This document shows, piece after piece, positions 7,890 to 17,490 of a stretch of 60,257 nucleotides of DNA (position 1 is its first letter; each line of letters starts with the position of its first letter). Origin of the DNA: Leyella stercorea (GTDB lineage Bacteria; Bacteroidota; Bacteroidia; Bacteroidales; Bacteroidaceae); assembly GCF_021531655.1 (NCBI RefSeq), contig NZ_JADYUF010000020.1, forward strand, positions 1 to 60,257, read 5' to 3'. Made by a program: the position numbers and the translations under genes. A model generated the notes under the pieces. That model was not told the DNA's origin. It searched no databases and saw nothing but the letters and a program-made list of their open reading frames with translations.

Positions 7890-9002
7890 ATGAAGATATC
7901 TACTATTCTACGTTCTTTACTGATTATCATTGTGGGCATCCCTGCTATGGCAAGCGCCCAGACCAAATGGATGAACCCTACCGATGCCAACGAGCCTTAC
8001 ATCTGCGGCCGTGCTTGGAACAAGGAGATGGGAAAGTCGTACAACCGACTGCCGCAACGCTTCAAGGCCACTGTGCCGGGAAGAGTATGGGGCAACTCAA
8101 CGATGACCGCCGGACTCACCGTGCGCTTTGCCACAACATCGCCCAACATCGCAGTCAAGTATGTCTGTACATCGCAAAGCTACGGCACGTTCAACCTCTC
8201 GGGCATGGTTCACTCGGGTGTCGACCTCTACGGCAAAGCCGCTGACGGCAAGACGCACTGGATAGGCAACCATATGCGATGGAGCATGAAGGGCGACACC
8301 ATAACAATATCCTTCCCCAAGCTCTCGGTTCCTGCCAATCGCAGTACCGAATACACCCTGTATCTGCCCAACTACAATGGCGTAAAATGGCTTGCCGTGG
8401 GTGTTGACAGCAAGAGCAACTTCCAGTTTATGCGCCAGTCGAAGGAGCGTCCCGTAGTGATTTACGGCTCGTCAATCATTCACGGAGCATCGCCTTCGCG
8501 TCCAGGCATGTCCATTCCCAATATCGTAGGTCGTGAGATGGGCTTTCCTTTGATCAATCTCGGATTCTCGGGCAGCGCCTATATGGAGCCAGCCGTGTTC
8601 GACATGTTGGGCGAGATAGACGCACGTCTGTTCGTACTCGACCCCATCCCCAACAGCAACAACCTGCCCGTAGCCGAAATCACCAAGCGGGCATTGGCTG
8701 GAGTGCGCAAGCTTCGCAGCGTGAGCAAGGCTCCGATATTGCTGGTTGAGAACCATCCACAACCCGACAGCATCTTCCGTGCCGACATAGCCGGCCACTA
8801 TCGTCGTGCAAGTCAGGCTCTGCACAAGGCCTACAAGCAGCTCCAGGCAGAAGGCGTGAAGGGACTATACTATATGTATGGCAGCGAGATAAAGCTCAAG
8901 GAGGACGACATGATTGAGGGAACCCACCCCAACGACACCGGTTGCCGTGCCTACGCTGAGGCCTACAAGCGCAAGATAAGAACAATATTAACTAAAAAAT
9001 AA
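7890..9002 (+). CDS. Secreted SGNH/GDSL esterase with N-terminal GxDLY domain
   Basis: A 370-residue exported protein: a signal peptide (residues 1-23, ending ASAQ), a beta-rich N-terminal domain containing SGVDLYGK (the GxDLY family), and an SGNH hydrolase domain from about residue 185. Block I is VVIYGSSIIHGAS with the nucleophile Ser, block II the Gly of GFSGSAYMEP, block III the Asn of LVENHPQPD, and block V the His of EGTHPNDTG. The usual Asp three residues before the His is Glu here. Such proteins are probably carbohydrate esterases in the periplasm; sialate or N-acetylhexosamine O-acetyl groups would fit the neighbours, but this is inference. 27 bp follow the HAD gene and only 6 bp precede the next gene. 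Confidence 0.88.
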   Translation: MKISTILRSLLIIIVGIPAMASAQTKWMNPTDANEPYICGRAWNKEMGKSYNRLPQRFKATVPGRVWGNSTMTAGLTVRFATTSPNIAVKYVCTSQSYGTFNLSGMVHSGVDLYGKAADGKTHWIGNHMRWSMKGDTITISFPKLSVPANRSTEYTLYLPNYNGVKWLAVGVDSKSNFQFMRQSKERPVVIYGSSIIHGASPSRPGMSIPNIVGREMGFPLINLGFSGSAYMEPAVFDMLGEIDARLFVLDPIPNSNNLPVAEITKRALAGVRKLRSVSKAPILLVENHPQPDSIFRADIAGHYRRASQALHKAYKQLQAEGVKGLYYMYGSEIKLKEDDMIEGTHPNDTGCRAYAEAYKRKIRTILTKK

Positions 9003-9008
9003 AAATCT

Positions 9009-9455
9009 ATGATCGTATCAACACTTAAGCATAGCGACCGCATCGAGTCGCTGCACCCACTGTTCAAGAAAGTATTCGACTATGTCAAGAGCCACGACCT
9101 GCTCAACACTCCATGCGGACGCATTGACATCGACGGCGACAATCTGTTCATCAACAACACCAATCCTACTTGCGTGACAGCCGACAAGCAGGTGCTTGAG
9201 GTTCATCGCCAGTACATCGACATCCATATTCCGCTCGACGGAGTAGAGGTGATAGGATGGAAACCGCTTGAGGACTGCACCAATCTGACCAAACCCTACG
9301 ACGAAGCAGCCGACTGCGAACTCTACACCGAGCCAGCCACAAGCTACATCAATCTGCAGCCGGGCCAGTTCATGATTGTTTGGCCGGAGGATCCGCACGC
9401 GCCTATCATCGGCGAAGGCAAGTTGCGCAAGCTTTGCGTGAAGGTGAAGCTGTAG
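9009..9455 (+). CDS. YhcH/YjgK/YiaL family (NanQ-like) protein
   Basis: A 148-residue single-domain protein of the YhcH family (DUF386), a cupin-like beta barrel. EVHRQYIDIHIPLDG and PEDPHAP carry the conserved metal-site residues. E. coli NanQ of this family is an N-acetylneuraminate anomerase; other members have been linked to sugar degradation. Here it sits 6 bp after a secreted esterase and 26 bp before a hexosaminidase, so a role in handling sugars released from sialylated or N-acetylated host glycans is likely. No nanA or nanE gene is in this window, so the sialic-acid link rests on family knowledge. Confidence 0.88.
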   Translation: MIVSTLKHSDRIESLHPLFKKVFDYVKSHDLLNTPCGRIDIDGDNLFINNTNPTCVTADKQVLEVHRQYIDIHIPLDGVEVIGWKPLEDCTNLTKPYDEAADCELYTEPATSYINLQPGQFMIVWPEDPHAPIIGEGKLRKLCVKVKL

Positions 9456-9481
9456 ATAGAATATCTTTACAACTATCTTAT

Positions 9482-11368
9482 ATGAAACGAATACTGACTA
9501 CTCTACTGATAATCACATTCTGCTGCTTGGCTAACGCCACGATACCGCCATTGCTGCCAATGCCGCAAAAGTCTGCATTCACGGGCAAGTATGTCAAGGC
9601 TGATGTGCCTGTGAACGAAAAGATAGTGAGCCACATCGACGGAGCCATATTCCAGGATGAGGCTTACCACATACTCATAACGTCGAAGGGCGTAAACATT
9701 GAGGCGACAACACAGCGCGGACTATATTGGGCACGTCAGACCATGGCACAACTGAAGACAGACAAGAAGGGCAAACAACTCTTGCCGCTGTGCGAAATCA
9801 CCGACTGGCCGGCGTTCCGCATTCGTGGATATATGCACGACATCGGGCGCAGCTACATTCCCGTGGACGAGCTGAAGGCTGAAATAGCCATGCTCAACCG
9901 CTTCAAGATCAACACCTTCCACTGGCATCTCACCGAGAATCAGGCGTGGCGACTGGAGAGCAAACTTTATCCGCAGCTCAACGCTCCTGCCAATATGGAG
10001 CGCTCGAAGGGCAAGTATTACACACTGGCTGAGGCTCGCGACCTCGTCGAGTTCTGCCGCCAGCACCATGTGTTGCTCATTCCTGAGATTGACATGCCGG
10101 GACATAGCGCAGCCTTTGAGCGCACCTTCGGCTTCGGCATGCAGACTGCTGAGGGCACACGCATCATGAAGGACATCATAGCTGAGGCTTGCGACGCCCT
10201 CGATGTGCCCTATCTGCATATAGGAACAGACGAAGTGCAGTTCACCAATCCTCAGTTTGTGCCCGAAATGGTGGCGTTTGTCCGCTCAAAGGGCAAGAAG
10301 GTGATTTCGTGGAATCCTGGTTGGAACTACAAGAAGGGCGAGATTGACATGACACAGTTGTGGAGCTATCGTGGCAAGGCGCAGCCCGGCATTCCTGCTA
10401 TCGACTGCCGTTTTCACTATGCCAACCACTTCGACAACTATGCCGACCTCGTGGCGCTCTTCAACTCCCGCATCTACAACCAGCCGATGGGCAGCGACGA
10501 CCTGGCAGGCTGCATCATAGCATTCTGGAACGACCGCTATATCGACAACACCCGACAGCTTCTCGACGAGAACAACTTCTATCCTTACATGCTCACACTG
10601 GCTGAGCGTGCATGGCGAGGTGGAGGCCGTGGCTATTTCGACGGAAAGACTACGCTGTTGTGGGACGACGAACCAGAGCAGAAGGCTGAGTTTGCCGAGT
10701 TTGAGAACCGTATGCTGTGGCACAAGCAGCACACGTTGAAGGGACAGCCTTTCGCCTACGAGCGTCAGGCTGACGTAGAATGGCGCATCACCGATGCTTT
10801 CCCAAACAACGGCAATCTGCAGATGAGTTTTCCGCCCGAAGAACATCTTGCAGCTGTTGGCACGCCTGCTACTGATGTGAAATCGTATGAATACAACGGC
10901 AATACGTACAATTCGCGCACCATTACAGGCAACGGAATCTATCTGCGCCATGTCTGGGGAACGCTCGTTCCGGAATTCTACAAAGACCCTAAGGAGAACA
11001 GTACGGCATACGCTACACGCTGGATATACTCAAAGAAACCGTGTACGGCACATCTGTATCTGGAAACTTACAACTACAGCCGTTCGGAAAGCGACCTGCC
11101 ACCACGTGCCGGAACGTGGGACTATAAGGGCAGCCGTGCATGGATAAACGGCAATGAGATAATGCCACCCGTGTGGACAAACACCCACACCGAACGCACC
11201 AACGAACTGCCGATGCGCAACGAGAACTGCGTATCGCGTCCGCCCGTCGACATCCGATTGAACAAGGGTTGGAACAAGCTGGTGCTGAAGTTGCCCGTAG
11301 GCAAGTTCCAGGCTAAAGAGACTCGACTCGTAAAATGGATGTTCTCAGCCACGGTTGTCATGCCGTAA
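9482..11368 (+). CDS. Glycoside hydrolase family 20 beta-N-acetylhexosaminidase
   Basis: A 628-residue exported enzyme that removes terminal GlcNAc or GalNAc from glycans. Residues 1-19 are a signal peptide (start ATG 9482; the open frame upstream overlaps the previous gene and is not used). The GH20 barrel shows RGYMHDIGRSYIPVDEL, NTFHWHLTENQAWRLE, IPEIDMPGHSAAF and the catalytic Asp-Glu pair in HIGTDEVQF; acetamido participation is the family mechanism. After about residue 400 a C-terminal beta-rich region with many Trp/Tyr residues may bind carbohydrate. Last gene of the operon starting at 7074; its stop lies 8 bp from the stop of the convergent flippase gene and I see no terminator between them. 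Confidence 0.93.
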   Translation: MKRILTTLLIITFCCLANATIPPLLPMPQKSAFTGKYVKADVPVNEKIVSHIDGAIFQDEAYHILITSKGVNIEATTQRGLYWARQTMAQLKTDKKGKQLLPLCEITDWPAFRIRGYMHDIGRSYIPVDELKAEIAMLNRFKINTFHWHLTENQAWRLESKLYPQLNAPANMERSKGKYYTLAEARDLVEFCRQHHVLLIPEIDMPGHSAAFERTFGFGMQTAEGTRIMKDIIAEACDALDVPYLHIGTDEVQFTNPQFVPEMVAFVRSKGKKVISWNPGWNYKKGEIDMTQLWSYRGKAQPGIPAIDCRFHYANHFDNYADLVALFNSRIYNQPMGSDDLAGCIIAFWNDRYIDNTRQLLDENNFYPYMLTLAERAWRGGGRGYFDGKTTLLWDDEPEQKAEFAEFENRMLWHKQHTLKGQPFAYERQADVEWRITDAFPNNGNLQMSFPPEEHLAAVGTPATDVKSYEYNGNTYNSRTITGNGIYLRHVWGTLVPEFYKDPKENSTAYATRWIYSKKPCTAHLYLETYNYSRSESDLPPRAGTWDYKGSRAWINGNEIMPPVWTNTHTERTNELPMRNENCVSRPPVDIRLNKGWNKLVLKLPVGKFQAKETRLVKWMFSATVVMP

Positions 11369-11376
11369 TGATAATG

Positions 11377-12831
11377 TCAACGTTTTAATTTACCAACGTT
11401 TTCGCGTATAGAACTTATCGACAGAAATGCGTCGATAACGAAAACCATCACTCCAAGTAGGCAATACCATAAGGTGTTGCCTACGTTTGTTATGGAATAC
11501 ATGCAAAGTCCGCAAATCATGTGCATTACGGTGGTCTTGATGATGCTGCCCGACATTCGGTAGCCGTACCTCATACGGCATACTGCCCATGCGAAAAACA
11601 TCTCGACAAAGTAGGCTGCCGTTATGCCGATACCCATTCCCTTTAGGCCAAGCGTCTCAAATCCCAATACTACAAACGACACGAGCAGCACTCCGCTGAA
11701 TATTTCCACCGCAATAAACGTTTTAGAGTCGCCGCGTGACAATGCTACATATTCAATCGGCAGATACACTCCGCGGCAGTACATCGAAAGCGCTGCAACT
11801 TGCAGCATAGGCAGAGCTGCGGCGAACTTTCCGCTGTACAGCAACGGCAAAAGCACGGGCATGCACAGTATGAAGAGTACAGCGAGGGGCGAGACGATAG
11901 CCATGGTTGCACCAATCTGTCGGTTTACGGCATCGTTGAGTTCGCTGCCGTTGCTACTTATGCCCGAAAGACGAGGAAAATAGTCGGTGTCCATAGCCGT
12001 AAACACAATGCCAGCGTATGTGAACACCATAGCATACACTGCATTGTAGAGTCCTACGGTGGCTATGTCGGCAGCGTTGCTCAGATAGGCTCTTATCGCC
12101 ATCTCGACGCCACTTCCCATAATGCCCGACACTACAAAGGCGATGCCAAGCCCGAGGAAAGCCCTGCCTTCGTGCACACATGCCCTGCTTATGGCGAAAC
12201 TGAGCGGATAGCGGCGTAGCGAATAGGCTGTTACGGTAAGTGCCTGCACTACAGCCATAAGCACAAGCGACGCCACTATGCCATCGCAACCGTATATCCA
12301 ATATATCGGTACCGACACAGCCAGTACGCCCACAGCACCGCATACGGATACGATGGCAAGCTGTCGTAGCAGTCGGGTGGCTTTCAGTATGGCTGTTTCG
12401 CCCAATGCAATGATGGTAAGGGCAACTACCGGAGCAAGGCAGATGAATTGTATGGTGTAGTTGTAGGTGGCGAATGTCCACCTGCTGAGCAATGGCGACA
12501 GGCATGCGAACGCCATCATGCCCAATAGCGACGTAATGCACGTCCAGTGTCTGAGCACGTGTATCTTGTGATTAAGCACACCAGTGTCGCCCGTCTCGAA
12601 AGCCTGCGACAGTTCTTTTACAGCACTGGCATGAATGCCGAGGTTGGATGTATTGACAATGAAATTGATAGTCGACGTATATAATGCGACAATGCCCATA
12701 CCAAACGGACCGAGCAATACGGCAACGAGCTTGTTGCGAATCAGTCCGATAAGTATGTTGAGCATCTGCACGCCACCAAAAAGGCTCGTGTATTTTAATA
12801 TGTGCGAATAGCTGCCGTTATTGTTCTTCAT
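11377..12831 (-). CDS. Wzx-like polysaccharide flippase
   Basis: A 484-residue integral membrane protein with about 12-14 hydrophobic segments, of the MATE/MOP polysaccharide transporter group (O-antigen flippase type). The opening KYTSLFGGVQMLNILIGLIRNKLVAVLLG and the ALYTSTINFIVNTSNLGI segment are typical of Wzx-like proteins. It would move lipid-linked oligosaccharides across the inner membrane. No glycosyltransferase or polymerase gene is next to it, so it is an orphan here. It is convergent with the GH20 gene and divergent from the SusC-like gene; the 111-bp divergent gap holds both promoters. Confidence 0.85.
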   Translation of the reverse strand: MKNNNGSYSHILKYTSLFGGVQMLNILIGLIRNKLVAVLLGPFGMGIVALYTSTINFIVNTSNLGIHASAVKELSQAFETGDTGVLNHKIHVLRHWTCITSLLGMMAFACLSPLLSRWTFATYNYTIQFICLAPVVALTIIALGETAILKATRLLRQLAIVSVCGAVGVLAVSVPIYWIYGCDGIVASLVLMAVVQALTVTAYSLRRYPLSFAISRACVHEGRAFLGLGIAFVVSGIMGSGVEMAIRAYLSNAADIATVGLYNAVYAMVFTYAGIVFTAMDTDYFPRLSGISSNGSELNDAVNRQIGATMAIVSPLAVLFILCMPVLLPLLYSGKFAAALPMLQVAALSMYCRGVYLPIEYVALSRGDSKTFIAVEIFSGVLLVSFVVLGFETLGLKGMGIGITAAYFVEMFFAWAVCRMRYGYRMSGSIIKTTVMHMICGLCMYSITNVGNTLWYCLLGVMVFVIDAFLSISSIRENVGKLKR

Positions 12832-12942
12832 TATATATCACTAACGATATAAAGGTTAAAATATTATCTGTGCATTAACATCTAATTGCAAATTAATTTG
12901 TAACTTAGCACCATTATAATAAATCTAAAACACCAAAACCCT

Positions 12943-15639
12943 ATGATTGGACAACAGCTGAAACTATATCCCTACGTTTTAGCAGCGGCAGGACTGTCGC
13001 TGTTTGTCACAACTCCGATAGCAGCACAGGTGCAGGAACTGCGTGTGCAGCGCGATACAATCCCAACTTATCTGAAGGTTCAGAACAAAGGTATCATTAA
13101 CAATGCCCTTGATGTGTTGAACGGCAATGCTGCCGGTGTCAATGTCACGTCCAACGGTATGGACCGCATGGCTCAGCTGTCGTCAGTAAGAGTGCGTGGT
13201 ACCACATCTATCGTTGGAGGCAACGACCCGCTTGTCATCATCGACGGCGTGACGAGCGACATTGCCACACTGTCCACTATCTATCCTGCCGACATTGAGA
13301 GTTTCTCGGTGCTGAAGAATGCTTCCGAGACAGCCCTGTATGGTTCGCGTGGCGCTTCGGGCGTGATAGAGGTGAAGACCAAGAAGGGTACGGGCAAGGG
13401 ATTCCAGATTTCGTATGAGACTAATATAGGTATTGAGTCGATGTCGAAGAAACTCAATATGCTGTCGGCTGACGAATATCTCGCCACTGCCAAACGGCTC
13501 GGTGTGCATGCCAACAATGGCGGATTCAACAACAACTTCTATGATGTCATCACCCGAACAGGATTTGTACAGAACCATTATCTGGCGTTCAGCGGCGGTT
13601 CGGAGCAGTCCAACTATCGTGCGTCGTTTGGATATATCGACCACAACACCATCATCAAGGATAAGGACTACAACAATTTCGTGGCAAAGATTGACGTCAT
13701 GCAACATGCCTTCGACAATCGTCTGACGGGCGACTTCGGTGTGTTCGGTTCTACATACAAGAACAATGACATATTCGACCCGCAGATGCTTTTCTATTCA
13801 GCAGCATGCCAGAACCCTACATATCCTGCCGGACGCGATGCCAATGGCAATTGGACCAAGAATGGTTCGGCTTATCGCATCAATCCTCCCGGTGCCGTTC
13901 TTGCCGAACGAAGCGACCAGAAGGAGATGTACTTCAATACGCACATGCGACTGGTGTACAATCTTGCACCGTCGCTCAAGCTGTCGGCATTCGGCAGCTA
14001 TTCCTATTCGTCTGACGAGAACTCCGAGTTCTGCCCTACATGGGTGTGGGCGCAGGGTAATGTCTATCGTGGTGAGTTCAAGAAGCAGGAGTATCTTGGC
14101 AACGTATCGCTCGACTATGCGCATACGTGGGGAGCACACGCTCTCTCAGCCGGATTGTCTGCTGAGTATCACTATCAGGAACGTACGGCATTCTGGAGTC
14201 GTGCCAAAGGCATAACAACCAATGATTTCGGCTACGACAATATTGGTGCTACGTCGTCGCGTCCTTATGGCGCTACGGGCAGCACATACGAGGACCAGTC
14301 GTTGGCATCTGTTATGGCCAACGCTTCATATACATTATATAATAAGTATAAGCTGACGCTTACCATGCGTGGCGACGGTTCGTCGATGGTGGGCGACAAC
14401 CATACTTGGGGATTCTTCCCTTCGGTATCGGCAGAATGGGATGTCAAGAAGGAAGGCTTCTTGCGTGATTTTAATGGCATCAACACATTGAAGCTGCGAG
14501 CCGGTTACGGACGTTCGGGCAATCTCGGTGGAATCTCTGCCTACACCACAATGAACAATGTACAGCAGACGGGCATCGTTCCGGTGAATAATACTCCAAC
14601 GGTGACGCTCGGCACAATACGCAACAACAACCCCGACTTGATGTGGGAGACAAAGTCGACATTCAATATCGGTGGAGAGATAGGATTGTGGCACAACCGA
14701 CTGATGCTTACTGCTGAGTATTACTACTCTAAGACTTCCGACATGCTCTACTCGTACGACGTGCCGGTGCCGCCGTTCGCTTACGACAAGTTGTTGGCAA
14801 ATATAGGTTCGATGTCCAATCAGGGTCTTGAAATGGGTTTCTCTATAGCACCGGTTCAGACTAAGGACGTTGACCTGAACATAAGTATGAATCTCTCGTT
14901 GCAGAAGAACAAGCTGCTGTCGCTGTCGGGCAACTACAATGGTATGAAAATGTCGGCTGCCAATATCACTGCTATAGGCTCTATAGACGGAGCCGGTCAG
15001 AACGGTGGCGACAACAATCATGTGCTCTATCAGATTGTGGGTCAACCCTTGGGCGTGTTCTATCTGCCGCACTGCACAGGACTTTACAAGGACGAGCAAG
15101 GCACTATGAAGTATAAGATTGAAGACCTCGACAACAACGGAACAATTGACTTCGGCGATGGTGGCGACCGACGCATTTGCGGACAGGCTACACCTAAGGC
15201 TACGCTGGGTTCGAACATCTCGCTGCGCTATAAGGATTTCTATATGTCGCTGCAAATGAATGGAGCATTCGGACACAAAATATTCAACGGTACGGCTTTG
15301 GCATACAACAATATGTCGTCGTTCCCTATATACAACGTGCTGAAAGGCGCGCCCGAACGTAACATTGTCGACCAGAATGTGTCGGATTATTGGCTTGAAC
15401 GTGGCGACTATCTCAACTTCGAGTATCTCACCATAGGCTACAACGTGCCGTTGAAGAGTCGCGTGGTGCGCTCGCTGCGTGTATCGTGCAGCGTCAACAA
15501 TCTTGCAACTATCACTTCCTACAGCGGACTCACACCAATGATCAACTCCTATGTTGTCAATTCGTCAATGGGCATTGACGACAAACGGTGTTATCCTACA
15601 TATCGTACATATTCGGTAGGAGTTAGCGTGCAGTTCTAA
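12943..15639 (+). CDS. SusC/RagA family TonB-dependent outer-membrane transporter (short form)
   Basis: An 898-residue TonB-dependent transporter. After a signal peptide (about 29 residues, ending IAAQV) the plug domain begins almost at once: ALDVLNGNAAGVNV, SSVRVRGTTSIVGG, NDPLVIIDGV and NASETALYGSRGASGVIEVKT are the hallmarks of SusC proteins. The roughly 80-residue carboxypeptidase-regulatory-like domain usually found before the plug is missing, which explains the short length. The beta barrel ends in YSVGVSVQF with a terminal Phe. It pairs with the SusD-like gene 22 bp downstream to import an oligosaccharide or peptide; the substrate is not known, and no glycoside hydrolase follows. Confidence 0.93.
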   Translation: MIGQQLKLYPYVLAAAGLSLFVTTPIAAQVQELRVQRDTIPTYLKVQNKGIINNALDVLNGNAAGVNVTSNGMDRMAQLSSVRVRGTTSIVGGNDPLVIIDGVTSDIATLSTIYPADIESFSVLKNASETALYGSRGASGVIEVKTKKGTGKGFQISYETNIGIESMSKKLNMLSADEYLATAKRLGVHANNGGFNNNFYDVITRTGFVQNHYLAFSGGSEQSNYRASFGYIDHNTIIKDKDYNNFVAKIDVMQHAFDNRLTGDFGVFGSTYKNNDIFDPQMLFYSAACQNPTYPAGRDANGNWTKNGSAYRINPPGAVLAERSDQKEMYFNTHMRLVYNLAPSLKLSAFGSYSYSSDENSEFCPTWVWAQGNVYRGEFKKQEYLGNVSLDYAHTWGAHALSAGLSAEYHYQERTAFWSRAKGITTNDFGYDNIGATSSRPYGATGSTYEDQSLASVMANASYTLYNKYKLTLTMRGDGSSMVGDNHTWGFFPSVSAEWDVKKEGFLRDFNGINTLKLRAGYGRSGNLGGISAYTTMNNVQQTGIVPVNNTPTVTLGTIRNNNPDLMWETKSTFNIGGEIGLWHNRLMLTAEYYYSKTSDMLYSYDVPVPPFAYDKLLANIGSMSNQGLEMGFSIAPVQTKDVDLNISMNLSLQKNKLLSLSGNYNGMKMSAANITAIGSIDGAGQNGGDNNHVLYQIVGQPLGVFYLPHCTGLYKDEQGTMKYKIEDLDNNGTIDFGDGGDRRICGQATPKATLGSNISLRYKDFYMSLQMNGAFGHKIFNGTALAYNNMSSFPIYNVLKGAPERNIVDQNVSDYWLERGDYLNFEYLTIGYNVPLKSRVVRSLRVSCSVNNLATITSYSGLTPMINSYVVNSSMGIDDKRCYPTYRTYSVGVSVQF

Positions 15640-15661
15640 ACTTATAAAAGTATTCAAGATT

Positions 15662-17278
15662 ATGAACAAGAAAATATTCGCATTGCCTTTGCTCGCCATC
15701 TCGCTTTCATTTACGAGTTGTCTCGATGAGACTCCAAAGGATCAGATACCCGAGTCGGAGATTTACGATTCTGCAAACAGTCTGTATGTCAATGCAGTCG
15801 CCTCGCTCTACAACTATATCGGTGCGCACGAGGAAGGCGAGGGATTGCAGGGCACATGTCGAGGAATATACGACTACAATACGCTAACTACTGATGAGGC
15901 TATTATCCCCATTCGTGGTGGCAACTGGTATGACGGTGGTCTGTGGGAGAACATGTACGACCATACATGGACAGCTACTGACACCGACCTGTATAACGTG
16001 TGGAAATATCTCTACAAGGTTATAGTACTTTCAACGAAGTCGCTTGAGACTATCGACCAGCATAAATCTCTGCTCAACGACCAGCAACGTGACGAGTATA
16101 AGGCTGAGGTACGTGCCGTTCGTGCCATGTTCTATTATTATGCTATGGATATGTTCGGACGCATTCCGATATTGGAGTCGTCAACACAGAAGACGGCCGA
16201 TATACGGCAGAGCAATCGCAGCGATGTATTCAAGTATATCGTGAATGAACTGCAGACTGTTGCACCGCTCCTGCCAAATGAGCACAGCAACTTGCAGGGC
16301 AACTATTACGGTAGGGTGACACGCCCCGTGGCTTGGTTTCTGCTTGCCAAACTTGCCCTCAATGCAGAGGTGTATACCGACGACAATTGGACTGATTCGT
16401 ATCGTCCTGATGGCAAGACGATAATGATTGATGTAGACGGCACGCAGAAGAACGCTTGGCTCACATGTATTCATTATTGCAACCTGATTGCTTCAGCCGG
16501 ATATTCACTTGCGAGCGACTATACCAAGAACTTTGCCGTACATAATGAGAATTCCAATGAGAATATCTTCACCATTCCGTTGGACAAGATGCTTTATCTT
16601 AACGAGTTTCATTATCTCTTCCGTTCACGCCACTACGCTCATGGTGGGGCTTATGGTGGAGCATCGGAGAATGGTACTTGCGCCACTCTTCATACAATGG
16701 CGGTATATGGCTACAATACATCATCGCCCGACGCACGTCTTGACATGAATTTCTACACGGGCAAGGTTGAGGTTGACGGCAGCAACGTAACGCTCGACGA
16801 TGGCACACCGCTTGAATACAAACCTCTTGCCGTCGAACGGAATCTCACGTCAAGTCAGTATATCGAGACTGCTGGTGCACGTATGAAGAAGTATGAGGTA
16901 GACCGCACGGCATATTCCGATGGTCGTATGCCCGACAACGATATCGTGCTCTATCGCTATGCCGACGTAATGCTCATGAAGGCTGAAGCCAAGGTGAGGA
17001 ATGGAGAATCAGGCGATGAAGAGTTGAATGCAGTGCGCAATCGTGTTGGAATGCCTTCGCTTCGAGCCACACTTGACAACATACTCAATGAACGTTTGTT
17101 GGAACTTGTTTGGGAAGGTTGGCGCCGTCAGGACATGATACGTTTCGGCACATACAACAAGCCGTATGACATACACACTCCATCCGAAGCCGACAATAAA
17201 GGCTACACAACTGTGTTCCCAATTCCAGGTAAGGCTCGTGAGCTGAATCCTAACCTCGAACAGAATCCGGGTTATTGA
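15662..17278 (+). CDS. SusD/RagB family surface lipoprotein
   Basis: A 538-residue nutrient-binding lipoprotein that caps the SusC-like channel on the cell surface. The signal peptide ends in a lipobox (SFTSC, acylated Cys near residue 20), followed by the LDETPKDQ region. The C-terminal part holds NDIVLYRYADVMLMKAEA, RNRVG and ERLLELVWEGWRRQDMIRFG, the typical SusD tetratricopeptide-like elements. It follows the SusC gene by 22 bp, so the two are co-transcribed. The pair stands alone apart from the divergent flippase; no sigma/anti-sigma or hybrid two-component regulator is nearby. Confidence 0.95.
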   Translation: MNKKIFALPLLAISLSFTSCLDETPKDQIPESEIYDSANSLYVNAVASLYNYIGAHEEGEGLQGTCRGIYDYNTLTTDEAIIPIRGGNWYDGGLWENMYDHTWTATDTDLYNVWKYLYKVIVLSTKSLETIDQHKSLLNDQQRDEYKAEVRAVRAMFYYYAMDMFGRIPILESSTQKTADIRQSNRSDVFKYIVNELQTVAPLLPNEHSNLQGNYYGRVTRPVAWFLLAKLALNAEVYTDDNWTDSYRPDGKTIMIDVDGTQKNAWLTCIHYCNLIASAGYSLASDYTKNFAVHNENSNENIFTIPLDKMLYLNEFHYLFRSRHYAHGGAYGGASENGTCATLHTMAVYGYNTSSPDARLDMNFYTGKVEVDGSNVTLDDGTPLEYKPLAVERNLTSSQYIETAGARMKKYEVDRTAYSDGRMPDNDIVLYRYADVMLMKAEAKVRNGESGDEELNAVRNRVGMPSLRATLDNILNERLLELVWEGWRRQDMIRFGTYNKPYDIHTPSEADNKGYTTVFPIPGKARELNPNLEQNPGY

Positions 17279-17378
17279 TACGCTGCCTTATTTTAACGAT
17301 TGAAAACAAATAATGTAGAAATACGAAAATGTAATCAAAAAAATACCTTTTAATAGGTATGGTGTGATTCTTTTTTTG

Positions 17379-17490
17379 TAATTTTGTAATCGTTAATGGG
17401 TAAGGTGAGTACACCTTATTTATATATAAGGTATAAACCACTCAATACAGCGAAGATTTTTCATTAATAATTTATTTTATTATACCGATT
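17379..17490 (+). promoter_or_regulatory. Promoter and leader of the NifU-like/GGGtGRT operon with alternative hairpins
   Basis: TAATTTTG (17379-17386) fits the -7 box and predicts a leader of about 100 nt. In the leader TAAGGTG-agta-CACCTTA is a perfect 7-bp hairpin, but the second arm can instead pair with the downstream TAAGGT (ACCTTA...TAAGGT), so two structures exclude each other. Whether this regulates the operon is not known. Confidence 0.4.
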
